A DNA stretch of 64,000 nt. Source: Actinomycetales bacterium. GTDB lineage: Bacteria > Actinomycetota > Actinomycetes > Actinomycetales > Actinomycetaceae. Positions 1 to 7,631 of this stretch are shown in pieces. Below the pieces are notes generated by a model, which saw only the letters and a list, made by a program, of their open reading frames with translations, was not told the origin of the DNA and made no database searches. The DNA lies in assembly GCA_015655375.1 (NCBI GenBank), contig JAATFD010000046.1:1-64000 (forward strand). The letters run 5' to 3'. The first letter of the stretch is position 1. Each line of letters begins with the position of its first letter. Position numbers and translations under genes: made by a program.

Positions 1-1078
1 CGGTGAGCTCGAGCGTGCGCGGATGAGGAGGCTGGTGCGAGGTTCTGATTGCTGAGATGTTGTGTCGTTTCATCAGATGGAGATCGGAGACCACTGCGTC
101 CTCGTCGAAGACACGGCCGAGGTCGGGGTGCGTCTCATGACGATTGACGCCACGCAGCACCAACGGACGGCCGTTGGCGAGCAAGTGGTCTCCGACAATC
201 TCGATCCGGCGGAACCCTTCGCGCAGGTGAGCCTTTTCTTGCGGGGCCGATACGAGGACGTCGTAGAGCCGGGGGGATTCCGCGGACCAGGGGGCGACGA
301 TCCCGACGTCGAGCAGGGTCTGATCGGACGGATCAGTCCACTTCACGTCGAAGCCGAGTTCCGGGATCGACACCGTGATCGGGAAGGCGCCATCCACGTC
401 GAGGTCGAGAGACCCCCGACCTGTCACTGGATCGAAGTCGGCGTGCGCCCGGAGATCCTCGATGCCTCTCCCGGGGCGTGCAAGCAGTGTGACGTCGCGA
501 AAGATGCCAGGAAGCCACCACTGGTCCTGGTCCTCGAGATAACTGGCGGCCGACCACTGGCTCACCCGGACGGCCAGAACGTTTGGGCCGCGACGCAGGA
601 CAGATGTGACGTCGAACTCGGTGGGAAGACGGCTTCCGGTGAACCACCCGATTGCAGTCCCGTTGAGCCACACCTGTGCGTGGGACTCGACGCCGTCGAA
701 GCGAAGGAGGACCCGCGGAGCGGCCATGTACTCCTCCGGTGGGACGAAAACTAGGCGATGGTCGCCGGTCGGGTTCTCGTCGGGGACGTGGGGCGGGTCC
801 AGGGGGAACGGGTACGTGATGTTCGTGTAGATCGGAGATCCGTGGCCTTGGAGGACCCAATGGCTGGGCACGGGCAGGCGATCCCAGGACGAGTCGTCGA
901 AGTCTGCCCTCGCGAAGGGCGGCACATCCGAAGAATCAGCGTCTCGGGGCACGCGGGGATGGAGACAGAAGGCCCATTCCCCATTCAGGCTGAGGGTCGG
1001 CGCATCGGTGCGCACAAACGCGCGCGGCGGCAGACGCGAGCTGGAACCCGGCGCCAGTGATTCGAGCGTGTTCGGCAT
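1..1078 (-). CDS. lacZ: Beta-galactosidase, GH2 LacZ type (3' end off the window)
   Basis: Reading leftward from an ATG at 1078, about 359 codons stay open to the window edge. The product begins MPNTLESLAPG and shows the GH2 sugar-binding domain (SYLEDQDQWWLPGIFRDV, the LacZ signature around W-x-x-P-GIFRDV). It then shows the start of the TIM barrel with LRGVNRHETHPDLGRV and AIRTSHQPPHP, which match LacZ closely. The catalytic glutamates would lie beyond the edge and cannot be checked. The family hydrolyses terminal beta-D-galactosides such as lactose or LacNAc. It is the last visible gene of the minus-strand operon, 47 bases after the permease, so it probably acts on sugar imported by that transporter. 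No signal peptide is seen, so it is likely cytoplasmic. A beta-glucuronidase or beta-mannosidase is less likely given the NRHE-H motif. Confidence 0.9.
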   Translation of the reverse strand, partial: MPNTLESLAPGSSSRLPPRAFVRTDAPTLSLNGEWAFCLHPRVPRDADSSDVPPFARADFDDSSWDRLPVPSHWVLQGHGSPIYTNITYPFPLDPPHVPDENPTGDHRLVFVPPEEYMAAPRVLLRFDGVESHAQVWLNGTAIGWFTGSRLPTEFDVTSVLRRGPNVLAVRVSQWSAASYLEDQDQWWLPGIFRDVTLLARPGRGIEDLRAHADFDPVTGRGSLDLDVDGAFPITVSIPELGFDVKWTDPSDQTLLDVGIVAPWSAESPRLYDVLVSAPQEKAHLREGFRRIEIVGDHLLANGRPLVLRGVNRHETHPDLGRVFDEDAVVSDLHLMKRHNISAIRTSHQPPHPRTLELT

Positions 1079-1125
1079 GGCGATGACTCTCTCCCGAGTG
1101 ATGACGATATCCGCGACGGATGATG

Positions 1126-2010
1126 CTACTTGAGTGCGCCCTGGGCGATGTTGCCAATGAACTGGCGGGCACCGAGGAGAAAGACGATGAGCAGGGGCAG
1201 AATCGCCAGCAGAGCACCAGCCATCACCATCGAGTAGTCCTGCCCGAACGCGGTATTGAGCTGGGCGAGGGCCACTTGCAACGTGAGGCGGTGTGGATCG
1301 GTGAGGACGGTCAGCGGCCACATGTAGTCGTTCCAGGATCCGATGAACGTGTAGATGCCAAGAAATCCGAGTCCGGGACGGATCATCGGCAGGCAGACCA
1401 GTAGGTACTGCCTGAAGAACCCGGCTCCGTCGAGTGCGGCTGCGTCAACGAGCTCGTCGGGCACGGCCGAAGAGATGTACTGCCGCAGCCAGAAGATGCC
1501 GAAGGCGTTGGCGGCTGCCGGAACGATCAGCGCCTGCAAGTGACCGACCCACCCGAGGCTCGTCATCGTGATGAACTGAGGGATGATTGCCAGCTGCATG
1601 GGCAGCATGAAAGTGACCAGAGTGATTCCGAAGAGCAGATTTCGCAGTGGAAAATGGAATTTTGCGAAGGCGAACGCCGCCAGTGAATCCAGGAGCAGCA
1701 CGAGGACCGTCACCGACGAGGCGACGATGAGAGTGTTGATCAGAGATCCCCCGAAGTCGATGCGGGAGAAGACCTTGGCGATGTTCTCCCACAGGTGGGA
1801 GCCGGGGACAAAGGTCGGCGGTGACTTGTAGATGTCACTCGTCGTGTTCGAGGCCATGACAAAGAGCCAATAAAGCGGGAACAGAGAGATCACGGCTCCC
1901 GTGGTCAGTGCCACGTGGAGAGGAAGGTGCCTGTGTGACCTAGGGCGTCCACGTCGCGGGGACGAGGTTGGGGCAGCAGGGCGTCGGGATGCGGGAGTGG
2001 GAGAGGTCAT
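1126..2010 (-). CDS. Carbohydrate ABC transporter permease, MalG/CUT1 type
   Basis: 294 residues with six predicted membrane segments, beginning with TGAVISLFPLYWLFVMA after a basic N-terminus. The EAA loop that docks on the ATPase is visible as DAAALDGAGFFRQY followed by LPMIRPG. The ATG at 2010 overlaps the stop of the upstream permease by four bases (ATGA), which decides this start over longer readings. It forms the second half of the inner-membrane channel of a CUT1 sugar importer. No ATPase gene lies in the locus, so a shared MsiK-type ATPase encoded elsewhere is expected, as is usual in actinobacteria. The substrate is not defined by sequence. The neighbouring glycosidases suggest a galactose- or mannose-containing oligosaccharide. 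Confidence 0.93.
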   Translation of the reverse strand: MTSPTPASRRPAAPTSSPRRGRPRSHRHLPLHVALTTGAVISLFPLYWLFVMASNTTSDIYKSPPTFVPGSHLWENIAKVFSRIDFGGSLINTLIVASSVTVLVLLLDSLAAFAFAKFHFPLRNLLFGITLVTFMLPMQLAIIPQFITMTSLGWVGHLQALIVPAAANAFGIFWLRQYISSAVPDELVDAAALDGAGFFRQYLLVCLPMIRPGLGFLGIYTFIGSWNDYMWPLTVLTDPHRLTLQVALAQLNTAFGQDYSMVMAGALLAILPLLIVFLLGARQFIGNIAQGALK

Positions 2011-2972
2011 GAGCGTGCTTTCGATTCGGACTTCCCGGAGGACAGCCGCCAGCTGATGATGGAAAAGATGACGACAACGAGGAAGACCCCCCAGGCGATG
2101 GCAGCGCCGTATCCGAAGCGGTTGTATCCGAAGGCCTGTTGGTAGAAGTACAGGACCATCGTCAGACCACCCTGTCCCGCGCCACCGGAGTTCGGGTTGG
2201 TCGTCGAGGCAGACGACGTCAGCACTTGGGCTTCGGTGAAGCTCTGGAGTCCGGTGATCGTGGAAACGACGAGGACGAAGAGGATCGTCGGGCGCAGGAG
2301 CGGAAGGGTGATGGAGAAGAAGCTTCGGACAGAACCTGCTCCGTCGAGCGTCGCGGCTTCGTAGACTTGAGGATCGATGGATTGCATTCCCGCGAGGAAG
2401 ATGATCGCGTTGTATCCGGTCCATTGGTAGGTGATAAGCAAGGAAACGGTGACCTGGATCCCCAGTGGCGTTGTCAGCCATGGGAGCTGCGATCCCCCGA
2501 GTGCCTCGATGAGCTGGTTGGCCAGACCGAAGTTCTTCCCGAAAATGGACCCGAAAAGGATCGCCATGGCAACGACCGAGGTGATGTTCGGGATGAAGTA
2601 GGCAATCCGCAAAGCGGTGGAGAATCTGACGGTCGAGTTGAGCATCGCGGCAACAATGAGCGCCAAGAGCAGCATCGGCACCGTCGACAAGACGAAGATC
2701 ACCAGGGTATTGCGAATCGAGAGATAGAAAGTGGAATCCGTGAATAGATGCTCATAATTTTCCAGCCCAACCCATTCGGGTGACCCCAGACCATTCCACT
2801 TCTGGAAAGAGAGGACCAGAGAGTAGATCGTCGGGTAGAGACCGAAGGCGGCGAACAGGATGAAGAAGGGGGCGACGGCCACGTACATCGGCCAGGATCG
2901 GCGCAGCGCCAGGTTGCGGGATCGGGCCCGTGGCTTCGATCCCGCAACCTGGCCGGAAAGCGGCGTCGTCAC
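2007..2972 (-). CDS. Carbohydrate ABC transporter permease, MalF/CUT1 type
   Basis: 321 residues, six predicted membrane segments starting at YVAVAPFFILFAAFGLYPTI. It has an EAA loop YEAATLDGAGSVRSF and the following LPLLRPTILF. It starts with GTG at 2972, overlapping the stop of the binding-protein gene (GTGA), and ends overlapping the MalG-type partner. Binding protein, MalF and MalG are therefore one translationally coupled unit. Together the two permeases form the transmembrane pore of a CUT1 sugar importer. The C-terminal tail (SWRLSSGKSESKARS) is basic and cytoplasmic, as expected. Nothing unusual in composition compared with its neighbours. Confidence 0.93.
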   Translation of the reverse strand: MTTPLSGQVAGSKPRARSRNLALRRSWPMYVAVAPFFILFAAFGLYPTIYSLVLSFQKWNGLGSPEWVGLENYEHLFTDSTFYLSIRNTLVIFVLSTVPMLLLALIVAAMLNSTVRFSTALRIAYFIPNITSVVAMAILFGSIFGKNFGLANQLIEALGGSQLPWLTTPLGIQVTVSLLITYQWTGYNAIIFLAGMQSIDPQVYEAATLDGAGSVRSFFSITLPLLRPTILFVLVVSTITGLQSFTEAQVLTSSASTTNPNSGGAGQGGLTMVLYFYQQAFGYNRFGYGAAIAWGVFLVVVIFSIISWRLSSGKSESKARS

Positions 2973-4249
2973 TTGGAGCTCTCCAGAGCTTGTTTGGCTG
3001 CTGCCACGGCATCGTTCCAGGCCTGCACGGGGTCCTTTCCCTGGGACTCGATGTTGGTCAGTTCCGTGTAATAGGGCGCAGAGACCTCGGAGTCATAGGG
3101 GCTGGTGTACTTGGTGGGCATGTTCTCGATCGCCGTCTTGAAGACGTCTGCGGTGACTTGCCCGCCGAAGAAGTCGTCGCCGGTGGTGAGGGCGGACTCG
3201 CTGAGGGCGTCTGTCGAGGACGGGAAGTTACCGACCTCGGAGTAAGTGGTCGCTTGGTTCTGCGCGGAGAGGACTTCGCGGATGAATGCGATCGCCGTGT
3301 CGGTGTCGGTCGTTCCGGCCGGAATCGTCAGGAAGGATCCACCGGAGTTCGCCGGTCCGCCGGGCATGGACGTCACCTTCCACAGGCCCGACGTGTCCGG
3401 TGCCGCATTCTTGAGGTCGCCCTGGTACCAAGCGGCGCCCAGCAGGGTTGGCAGCGAACCCGAATTCACCGCCGATGCCCAATCCGTCGAACCGTCCGTC
3501 AGGCCGGCATTGAGACCGAGTTGCTGGGCCTTGACAGCGGTGTCCCAGGCGGCGCGGACCGCGTCGGAGTCTCCAGTGAAGGTGTCGTCCTCGTCGACGA
3601 ATCCTCCATCGGACTGAGCAACGGCGGACGAGAAGATCTGAGCGAGCGAGACGGTGAGACTCGCTCCGGTCGCCTTCTTGAGTTTCTCGCCGAAGGCCAA
3701 GTAATCGTCCCAGGTTGAGGTCTCTGCGGCGACCTCGGCGGGATCGGTCGGGAGCCCGGCCTCTTCAAGGACGTCGGTCCGGTAATACAACGCGCTCGGC
3801 CCGATGTCCATGGGCAGGCCAATGAGCTTCCCATCGGCGGTCGTCGCTTCGGCAAGCTTCCAGTCGGGCAACTGGGAGAGGATGTCATCGATGCCCAGGG
3901 TGTTGAGGTCTGTGAAGAGGGAGTCCTCCTGAAGAAAGTAGGGCATGTCCTCTCCCTTGATCCCCGTGACTGAAGGAATCCCGGATTTTGCCGAAAAGGT
4001 CGTGACGAGCTTCTGCTTGAAGTTGTCCCCAATCGTTGAGATCTCGATGTCGTGCGATGAGAAGTCGGATTCGACCTGTTCCTGGACGGTCTCGCCGATG
4101 GCGTTCGGCCAGAGCCAGACGGTCAGGGCGCTTGAGTCGGATCCCGATGCGGAGGAGTCAGATCCTCCGGCACAGGCACTCAGCGTGAGTGCTGCAACGG
4201 TGGTGACGGCGAGCACAGCGACACGCGTGCGCCCGGTTGTGGTGGTCAT
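2969..4249 (-). CDS. Sugar-binding lipoprotein of a CUT1 ABC importer
   Basis: 426 residues from the ATG at 4249. The N-terminus MTTTTGRTRVAVLAVTTVAA leads into the lipobox LSACAGG, so the mature protein should start at a lipid-modified Cys and sit on the outer face of the membrane. The body has the family-1 extracellular solute-binding fold (W-L-W-P near the start, SALYYRTDVLEEAGLP, and a GSFLTIPAGT segment typical of these proteins). Start choice: the ATG overlaps the kinase stop by four bases, and a longer frame upstream only reads through the kinase. It captures an oligosaccharide and hands it to the two permeases that follow. Ligand cannot be read from the sequence. Confidence 0.93.
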   Translation of the reverse strand: MTTTTGRTRVAVLAVTTVAALTLSACAGGSDSSASGSDSSALTVWLWPNAIGETVQEQVESDFSSHDIEISTIGDNFKQKLVTTFSAKSGIPSVTGIKGEDMPYFLQEDSLFTDLNTLGIDDILSQLPDWKLAEATTADGKLIGLPMDIGPSALYYRTDVLEEAGLPTDPAEVAAETSTWDDYLAFGEKLKKATGASLTVSLAQIFSSAVAQSDGGFVDEDDTFTGDSDAVRAAWDTAVKAQQLGLNAGLTDGSTDWASAVNSGSLPTLLGAAWYQGDLKNAAPDTSGLWKVTSMPGGPANSGGSFLTIPAGTTDTDTAIAFIREVLSAQNQATTYSEVGNFPSSTDALSESALTTGDDFFGGQVTADVFKTAIENMPTKYTSPYDSEVSAPYYTELTNIESQGKDPVQAWNDAVAAAKQALESSK

Positions 4250-5298
4250 GAGTGTGTCTCCTGGTGGTGAGGCTCTGGGTGAGCGGATTCGGGCGGGAAA
4301 GGCGTGAAGGGAAGCCCTTCGGCGTGGGCGAGTGAGTTGCGCAGGAAGCCAAATCGACCGTGGTCGGTCTCGGGGTGTTCGTCGAGCCACGTCACGAGTT
4401 CGTCCACTCGCGCAGTGGCGGACGCTCCGCCTGGTCGCGAGACGGAAATCGCTGAGACGAGACTGGCGAAGTCCAGTCGTTCGCGCAGCGACCAGGGCGT
4501 CAGCGTGGCGACCATGAGCGCGCCGCCGAACACATCACCGGCTCCCGTCGGATCGACAGCGCGGATGGGAACGGGTGGGACGAGTTCTTCCTCGCCCGTC
4601 GAGGAATCGACGGCGAGGCAGCCGCGAGCGCCCAGCGTGACAACGACCAGTGGCACTCGTTGAGCGAGTCTGCGCGCCGCCTCCCGAGCGGACTCTGTTC
4701 GCGTGTAAGACAGTGCTTCGACCTCGTTGGGCAGGAAGGCGTGGCACCCGTCGAGGCCATCAAGCGTCGCGGGATCCCACGATTCGGTGTTGTCCCAGCC
4801 GAGGTCGGCGAAGACTCTTGTGCCATGCGTAGAGGCCGTCCTGGCCCATTCGGAGGTCGAGGGATCGAGATCGAGCGCGGCGACTTCGGCGTGGGGGGCT
4901 TCCGCCAGTAGTTCCGCAGTGGTCGTCGGCGAGGGAACGCCACCCGTCACCAGGGCTCGGTCCCCGTCGTAGCCGAGGGATGCGGTCACGGGAAGGGACC
5001 AATCCTGGCAGGCCCGGAGGCCGGAGAGATCGATGTGGTCGTGGGAGAGCTGGTCGATGCAGAGAGACGAGAGGGCGTCGGTGCCCACTGCTGCGCACAC
5101 GGCAGTGTGTGCACCAAGTCGAGAGGCGGCGAGAGCGAGGTTGGCGATGCCGCCCGGACTCCAGCCGAAATCGGGGGTCCAGATCTCTTCTCCCGGTTGA
5201 GGAGGGCGGGGGAGTCGGGAATAGACGATGTCGACGAACAGCTGACCGGCCGTCAGGACCTGTACGGTCCTGTCGGCCGGATTCTCGGATGTGGTCAT
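4246..5298 (-). CDS. PfkB-family sugar kinase
   Basis: 350 residues. The PfkB signatures are the N-terminal glycine-rich segment SPGGIANLALAASRLGA and the C-terminal catalytic DPTGAGDVFGGAL, whose Asp is the catalytic base. Known relatives phosphorylate fructose, ribose, adenosine, tagatose-6-phosphate or KDG. The sub-specificity is not evident here. It is the first gene of the minus-strand sugar operon, so it probably phosphorylates a monosaccharide released by the operon's glycosidases. I chose ATG 5298 because GGAG stands six bases upstream. ATG 5310 (with GGAGG twelve bases upstream) or GTG 5334 would lengthen it by 4 or 12 residues. The stop overlaps the next gene by four bases. Confidence 0.88.
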   Translation of the reverse strand: MTTSENPADRTVQVLTAGQLFVDIVYSRLPRPPQPGEEIWTPDFGWSPGGIANLALAASRLGAHTAVCAAVGTDALSSLCIDQLSHDHIDLSGLRACQDWSLPVTASLGYDGDRALVTGGVPSPTTTAELLAEAPHAEVAALDLDPSTSEWARTASTHGTRVFADLGWDNTESWDPATLDGLDGCHAFLPNEVEALSYTRTESAREAARRLAQRVPLVVVTLGARGCLAVDSSTGEEELVPPVPIRAVDPTGAGDVFGGALMVATLTPWSLRERLDFASLVSAISVSRPGGASATARVDELVTWLDEHPETDHGRFGFLRNSLAHAEGLPFTPFPPESAHPEPHHQETHS

Positions 5299-5388
5299 CG
5301 TGGGCTCCATCGTCGGTGTTCGCCTCCGGGTCACGCGTTCGTCACGTGTTGGTCTGTGACTTGATGCACGTTATCGCACGAGTCGATC

Positions 5389-5401
5389 ATAGTCATACTA
5401 T
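5389..5401. promoter_or_regulatory. Inverted repeat in the divergent promoter region
   Basis: ATAGT-CAT-ACTAT is a perfect 5-bp inverted repeat lying in the AT-rich gap between the divergent kinase and deoR genes. A second repeat, GTCAC-N10-GTGAC, spans 5341-5360. This is the natural place for the DeoR-family regulator to control both transcription units. That assignment is inferred from position only. No confident -35/-10 pair could be fixed. Confidence 0.4.
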
Positions 5402-5455
5402 TTCTCGCCAGATGGACGAACTATATTGAGCGAGTTTGATTGATACACTGGGTCC

Positions 5456-6211
5456 ATGCGAGACAAACGTGATCGCGAAATCCTCGCCTATCTCCAGACG
5501 GAGCGGGCAGCGAGCGTGGCCGAGCTGGCGTCGACAACCGGATCGAGCATCGCGACAATCCGGCGTGACCTGCAGCGCCTTGATGGTGAGGGCCTCCTCC
5601 ACCGAACCTACGGAGGCGCGACCTTCCGTGAGGACGCCGAGGGCGATGCTCCGTTCCTCACTGTTGAGGCCCACAACCGGGATGCGAAGATCCGGATCGC
5701 CGAGGCTGCGGCCGAGGAGGTCCTCGACGGACACACGATCATCCTCGACATCGGGACGACGACGCTCCAGTTGGCGAAGCTCCTGCGCGGACGCAGTCTG
5801 ACCGTCATCACGTCGAATCTCGCGGTCCTTGAGGTGTTCCAGGATGACGAGCATGTCCATGTCGTTGCGCTCGCCGGTGACTACGACCCGACCTACCGCT
5901 CGGTCTCCGGACACCTGACCACGGAGAGCCTGAGCCTCTTGCGTGCCGATCACGCCTTTCTGGGGGTCTCGGGCATCGCAGCGAACGGGGATCTGCGTGA
6001 CACGACGATCGCCCAGATTCCGATCAAGCAAGCGATGGCGGCGGCGTGTGACTCGGTCACGGTGCTCGCGGACTCCAGCAAGTTTCCGGGCACTGGAACG
6101 GGCCGGATCGTCCTGCCGGACATGCCGACGCGAGTGATCACCGATGCTCGCCCGCCCCGCAGCGTCTCCGCTGCATTTGCACGGAAAAAGATGGAGGTCA
6201 CCGTTCTATGA
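5456..6211 (+). CDS. DeoR-family sugar regulator
   Basis: 251 residues. Residues 1-57 form the DeoR winged helix (RDREILAYLQ, then SVAELAS, then SIATIRRDLQRLDGEGLLHR, then YGGA), which matches the family's DNA-recognition region. The rest is the DeoR sugar-phosphate sensor domain with DGHTIILDIGTTTLQLA and the SLSLLRADHAFLGVSGI segment. These proteins usually repress sugar operons and release DNA on binding a phosphorylated sugar. That fits the divergent PfkB kinase that would make such a ligand. The stop overlaps the GH4 gene start by four bases, so regulator and glycosidase are co-translated. Confidence 0.92.
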   Translation: MRDKRDREILAYLQTERAASVAELASTTGSSIATIRRDLQRLDGEGLLHRTYGGATFREDAEGDAPFLTVEAHNRDAKIRIAEAAAEEVLDGHTIILDIGTTTLQLAKLLRGRSLTVITSNLAVLEVFQDDEHVHVVALAGDYDPTYRSVSGHLTTESLSLLRADHAFLGVSGIAANGDLRDTTIAQIPIKQAMAAACDSVTVLADSSKFPGTGTGRIVLPDMPTRVITDARPPRSVSAAFARKKMEVTVL

Positions 6212-7551
6212 AGCTTGCGATGGTCGGGGGCGGCGGCTTCCGCACGCCCCTGGTGTACTCAGCGTTGCTGCACGATCATGCACCGGGACGTGTCACGGAG
6301 GTCGCCCTTGTCGATGTGGATTCGGATCGTCTGGCGACCATGGCCCGCATCCTCGAGGACGAGGCTGCCGGTGCCGCCGACGCCCCTCGTGTCAGTATCC
6401 ACACGGACCTTGCCGAGGGGATTCGCGGCGCCGACTTCGTCTTTTCGGCCATCCGCGTGGGAGGTCTCGAGGGCAGAGCTCTTGACGAGCGCATCGGCCA
6501 GTCGCACGGGGTCATCGGTCAGGAGACCGTGGGATTCGGGGGAATCTCTTTCGCGCTTCGGACTCTCCCGGTCGTCATGGACCTCGCGCGGACGGTTCGG
6601 CGGGTGGCGCCCGAGGCATGGGTCATTAACTTCACGAATCCTGCGGGGATCGTCACAGAGGCGATGTCGCAGGTCCTGGGAGATCGAGTCATCGGAATCT
6701 GCGACTCGCCGATCGGGTTGGCCCGGCGTGCACTCGGAGCTTTGGGACTGGGCGACTGTGCGGACGTCGACGTGCGCTATGCAGGGCTGAACCACTTGGG
6801 GTGGGTGACGCAGCTGCGGGTGGATGGGCGCGACGTTCTGCCGGAGCTCCTTGCTCGGCCCGACCTCATTGAGTCCTTCGAGGAGGGAAGGCTCTTCGGC
6901 GCTGAATGGATCCAGGCGCTGGGTGCCTTGCCCAATGAATACCTCCACTACTTCAACTACCAACGTGATGTTCTTCAGGCCGACCAGTATGCGTCCTCGA
7001 CACGCGGGCGTTACCTTGTCGACCAACAGAGCAGTTTCTGGGATCGAGCGGCCCGGTCCGGACATCCCTTGGAGGACTGGCATGTGTGCCGCCACGAGCG
7101 CGAGGTCACGTACATGGCGACCAATCGAGAGTCCGCAGGCATGGGCGATCGGGATGAGGCGGACATCGTCTCGGGGGGATACGAGAACGTGGCGCTGGCG
7201 CTGATGCGCGGCATCGCCCACGATCAGATGGCGCGCCTGATCCTGAACGTGCGCAATCGGGGAACCCTGGTCGGTCTGGATGACGAGGCAGTCGTGGAGG
7301 TCCCCTGCATTGTCGACTCGGCGGGCGCGCATCCGATTCCGGGCGCGGAACTGCCTGACTTCGGTCAGGGGCTCGTGACGACCGTCAAGTACGTCGAGCG
7401 CCAGACGATCGAGGCCGGTGTCAATGGGTCGAGAACAGCCGCGTTGCGTGCACTGGCGCATCATCCGCTCATCGACTCGGTGCGTGTGGCCCGATCACTT
7501 TTGGAGGATGCCCAAGTGAGCTTTCCGACGGATCTGTCTCACCTGCGCTGA
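6208..7551 (+). CDS. GH4-family NAD-dependent glycosidase
   Basis: 447 residues. The N-terminal Rossmann motif is MKLAMVGGGGFRTPLV. GH4 landmarks are GQETVGFGGISFALRT, INFTNPAGIVTEA, the metal-ligand Cys motif ICDSP at residues 164-168, and GLNHLGWV with the second metal-ligand His near residue 196. GH4 enzymes oxidise C3 of the sugar using NAD and Mn2+, then eliminate the glycosidic bond, and accept alpha or beta linkages. The four-residue motif after the metal Cys helps separate subfamilies. CDSP is closer to the CDMP/CNVP motifs of 6-phospho-glycosidases than to the CHS/CHG motifs of those acting on unphosphorylated sugars. No PTS is visible nearby, so substrate stays open. Start overlaps deoR. 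Confidence 0.9.
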   Translation: MKLAMVGGGGFRTPLVYSALLHDHAPGRVTEVALVDVDSDRLATMARILEDEAAGAADAPRVSIHTDLAEGIRGADFVFSAIRVGGLEGRALDERIGQSHGVIGQETVGFGGISFALRTLPVVMDLARTVRRVAPEAWVINFTNPAGIVTEAMSQVLGDRVIGICDSPIGLARRALGALGLGDCADVDVRYAGLNHLGWVTQLRVDGRDVLPELLARPDLIESFEEGRLFGAEWIQALGALPNEYLHYFNYQRDVLQADQYASSTRGRYLVDQQSSFWDRAARSGHPLEDWHVCRHEREVTYMATNRESAGMGDRDEADIVSGGYENVALALMRGIAHDQMARLILNVRNRGTLVGLDDEAVVEVPCIVDSAGAHPIPGAELPDFGQGLVTTVKYVERQTIEAGVNGSRTAALRALAHHPLIDSVRVARSLLEDAQVSFPTDLSHLR

Positions 7552-7631
7552 CTTGAGCGGGCGTCGATCCCGCTCCATCGGCTCGTCCAATCTCCTCCCC
7601 CCAGACCCAGAATCCCGGAGGCGTCAGCGTC

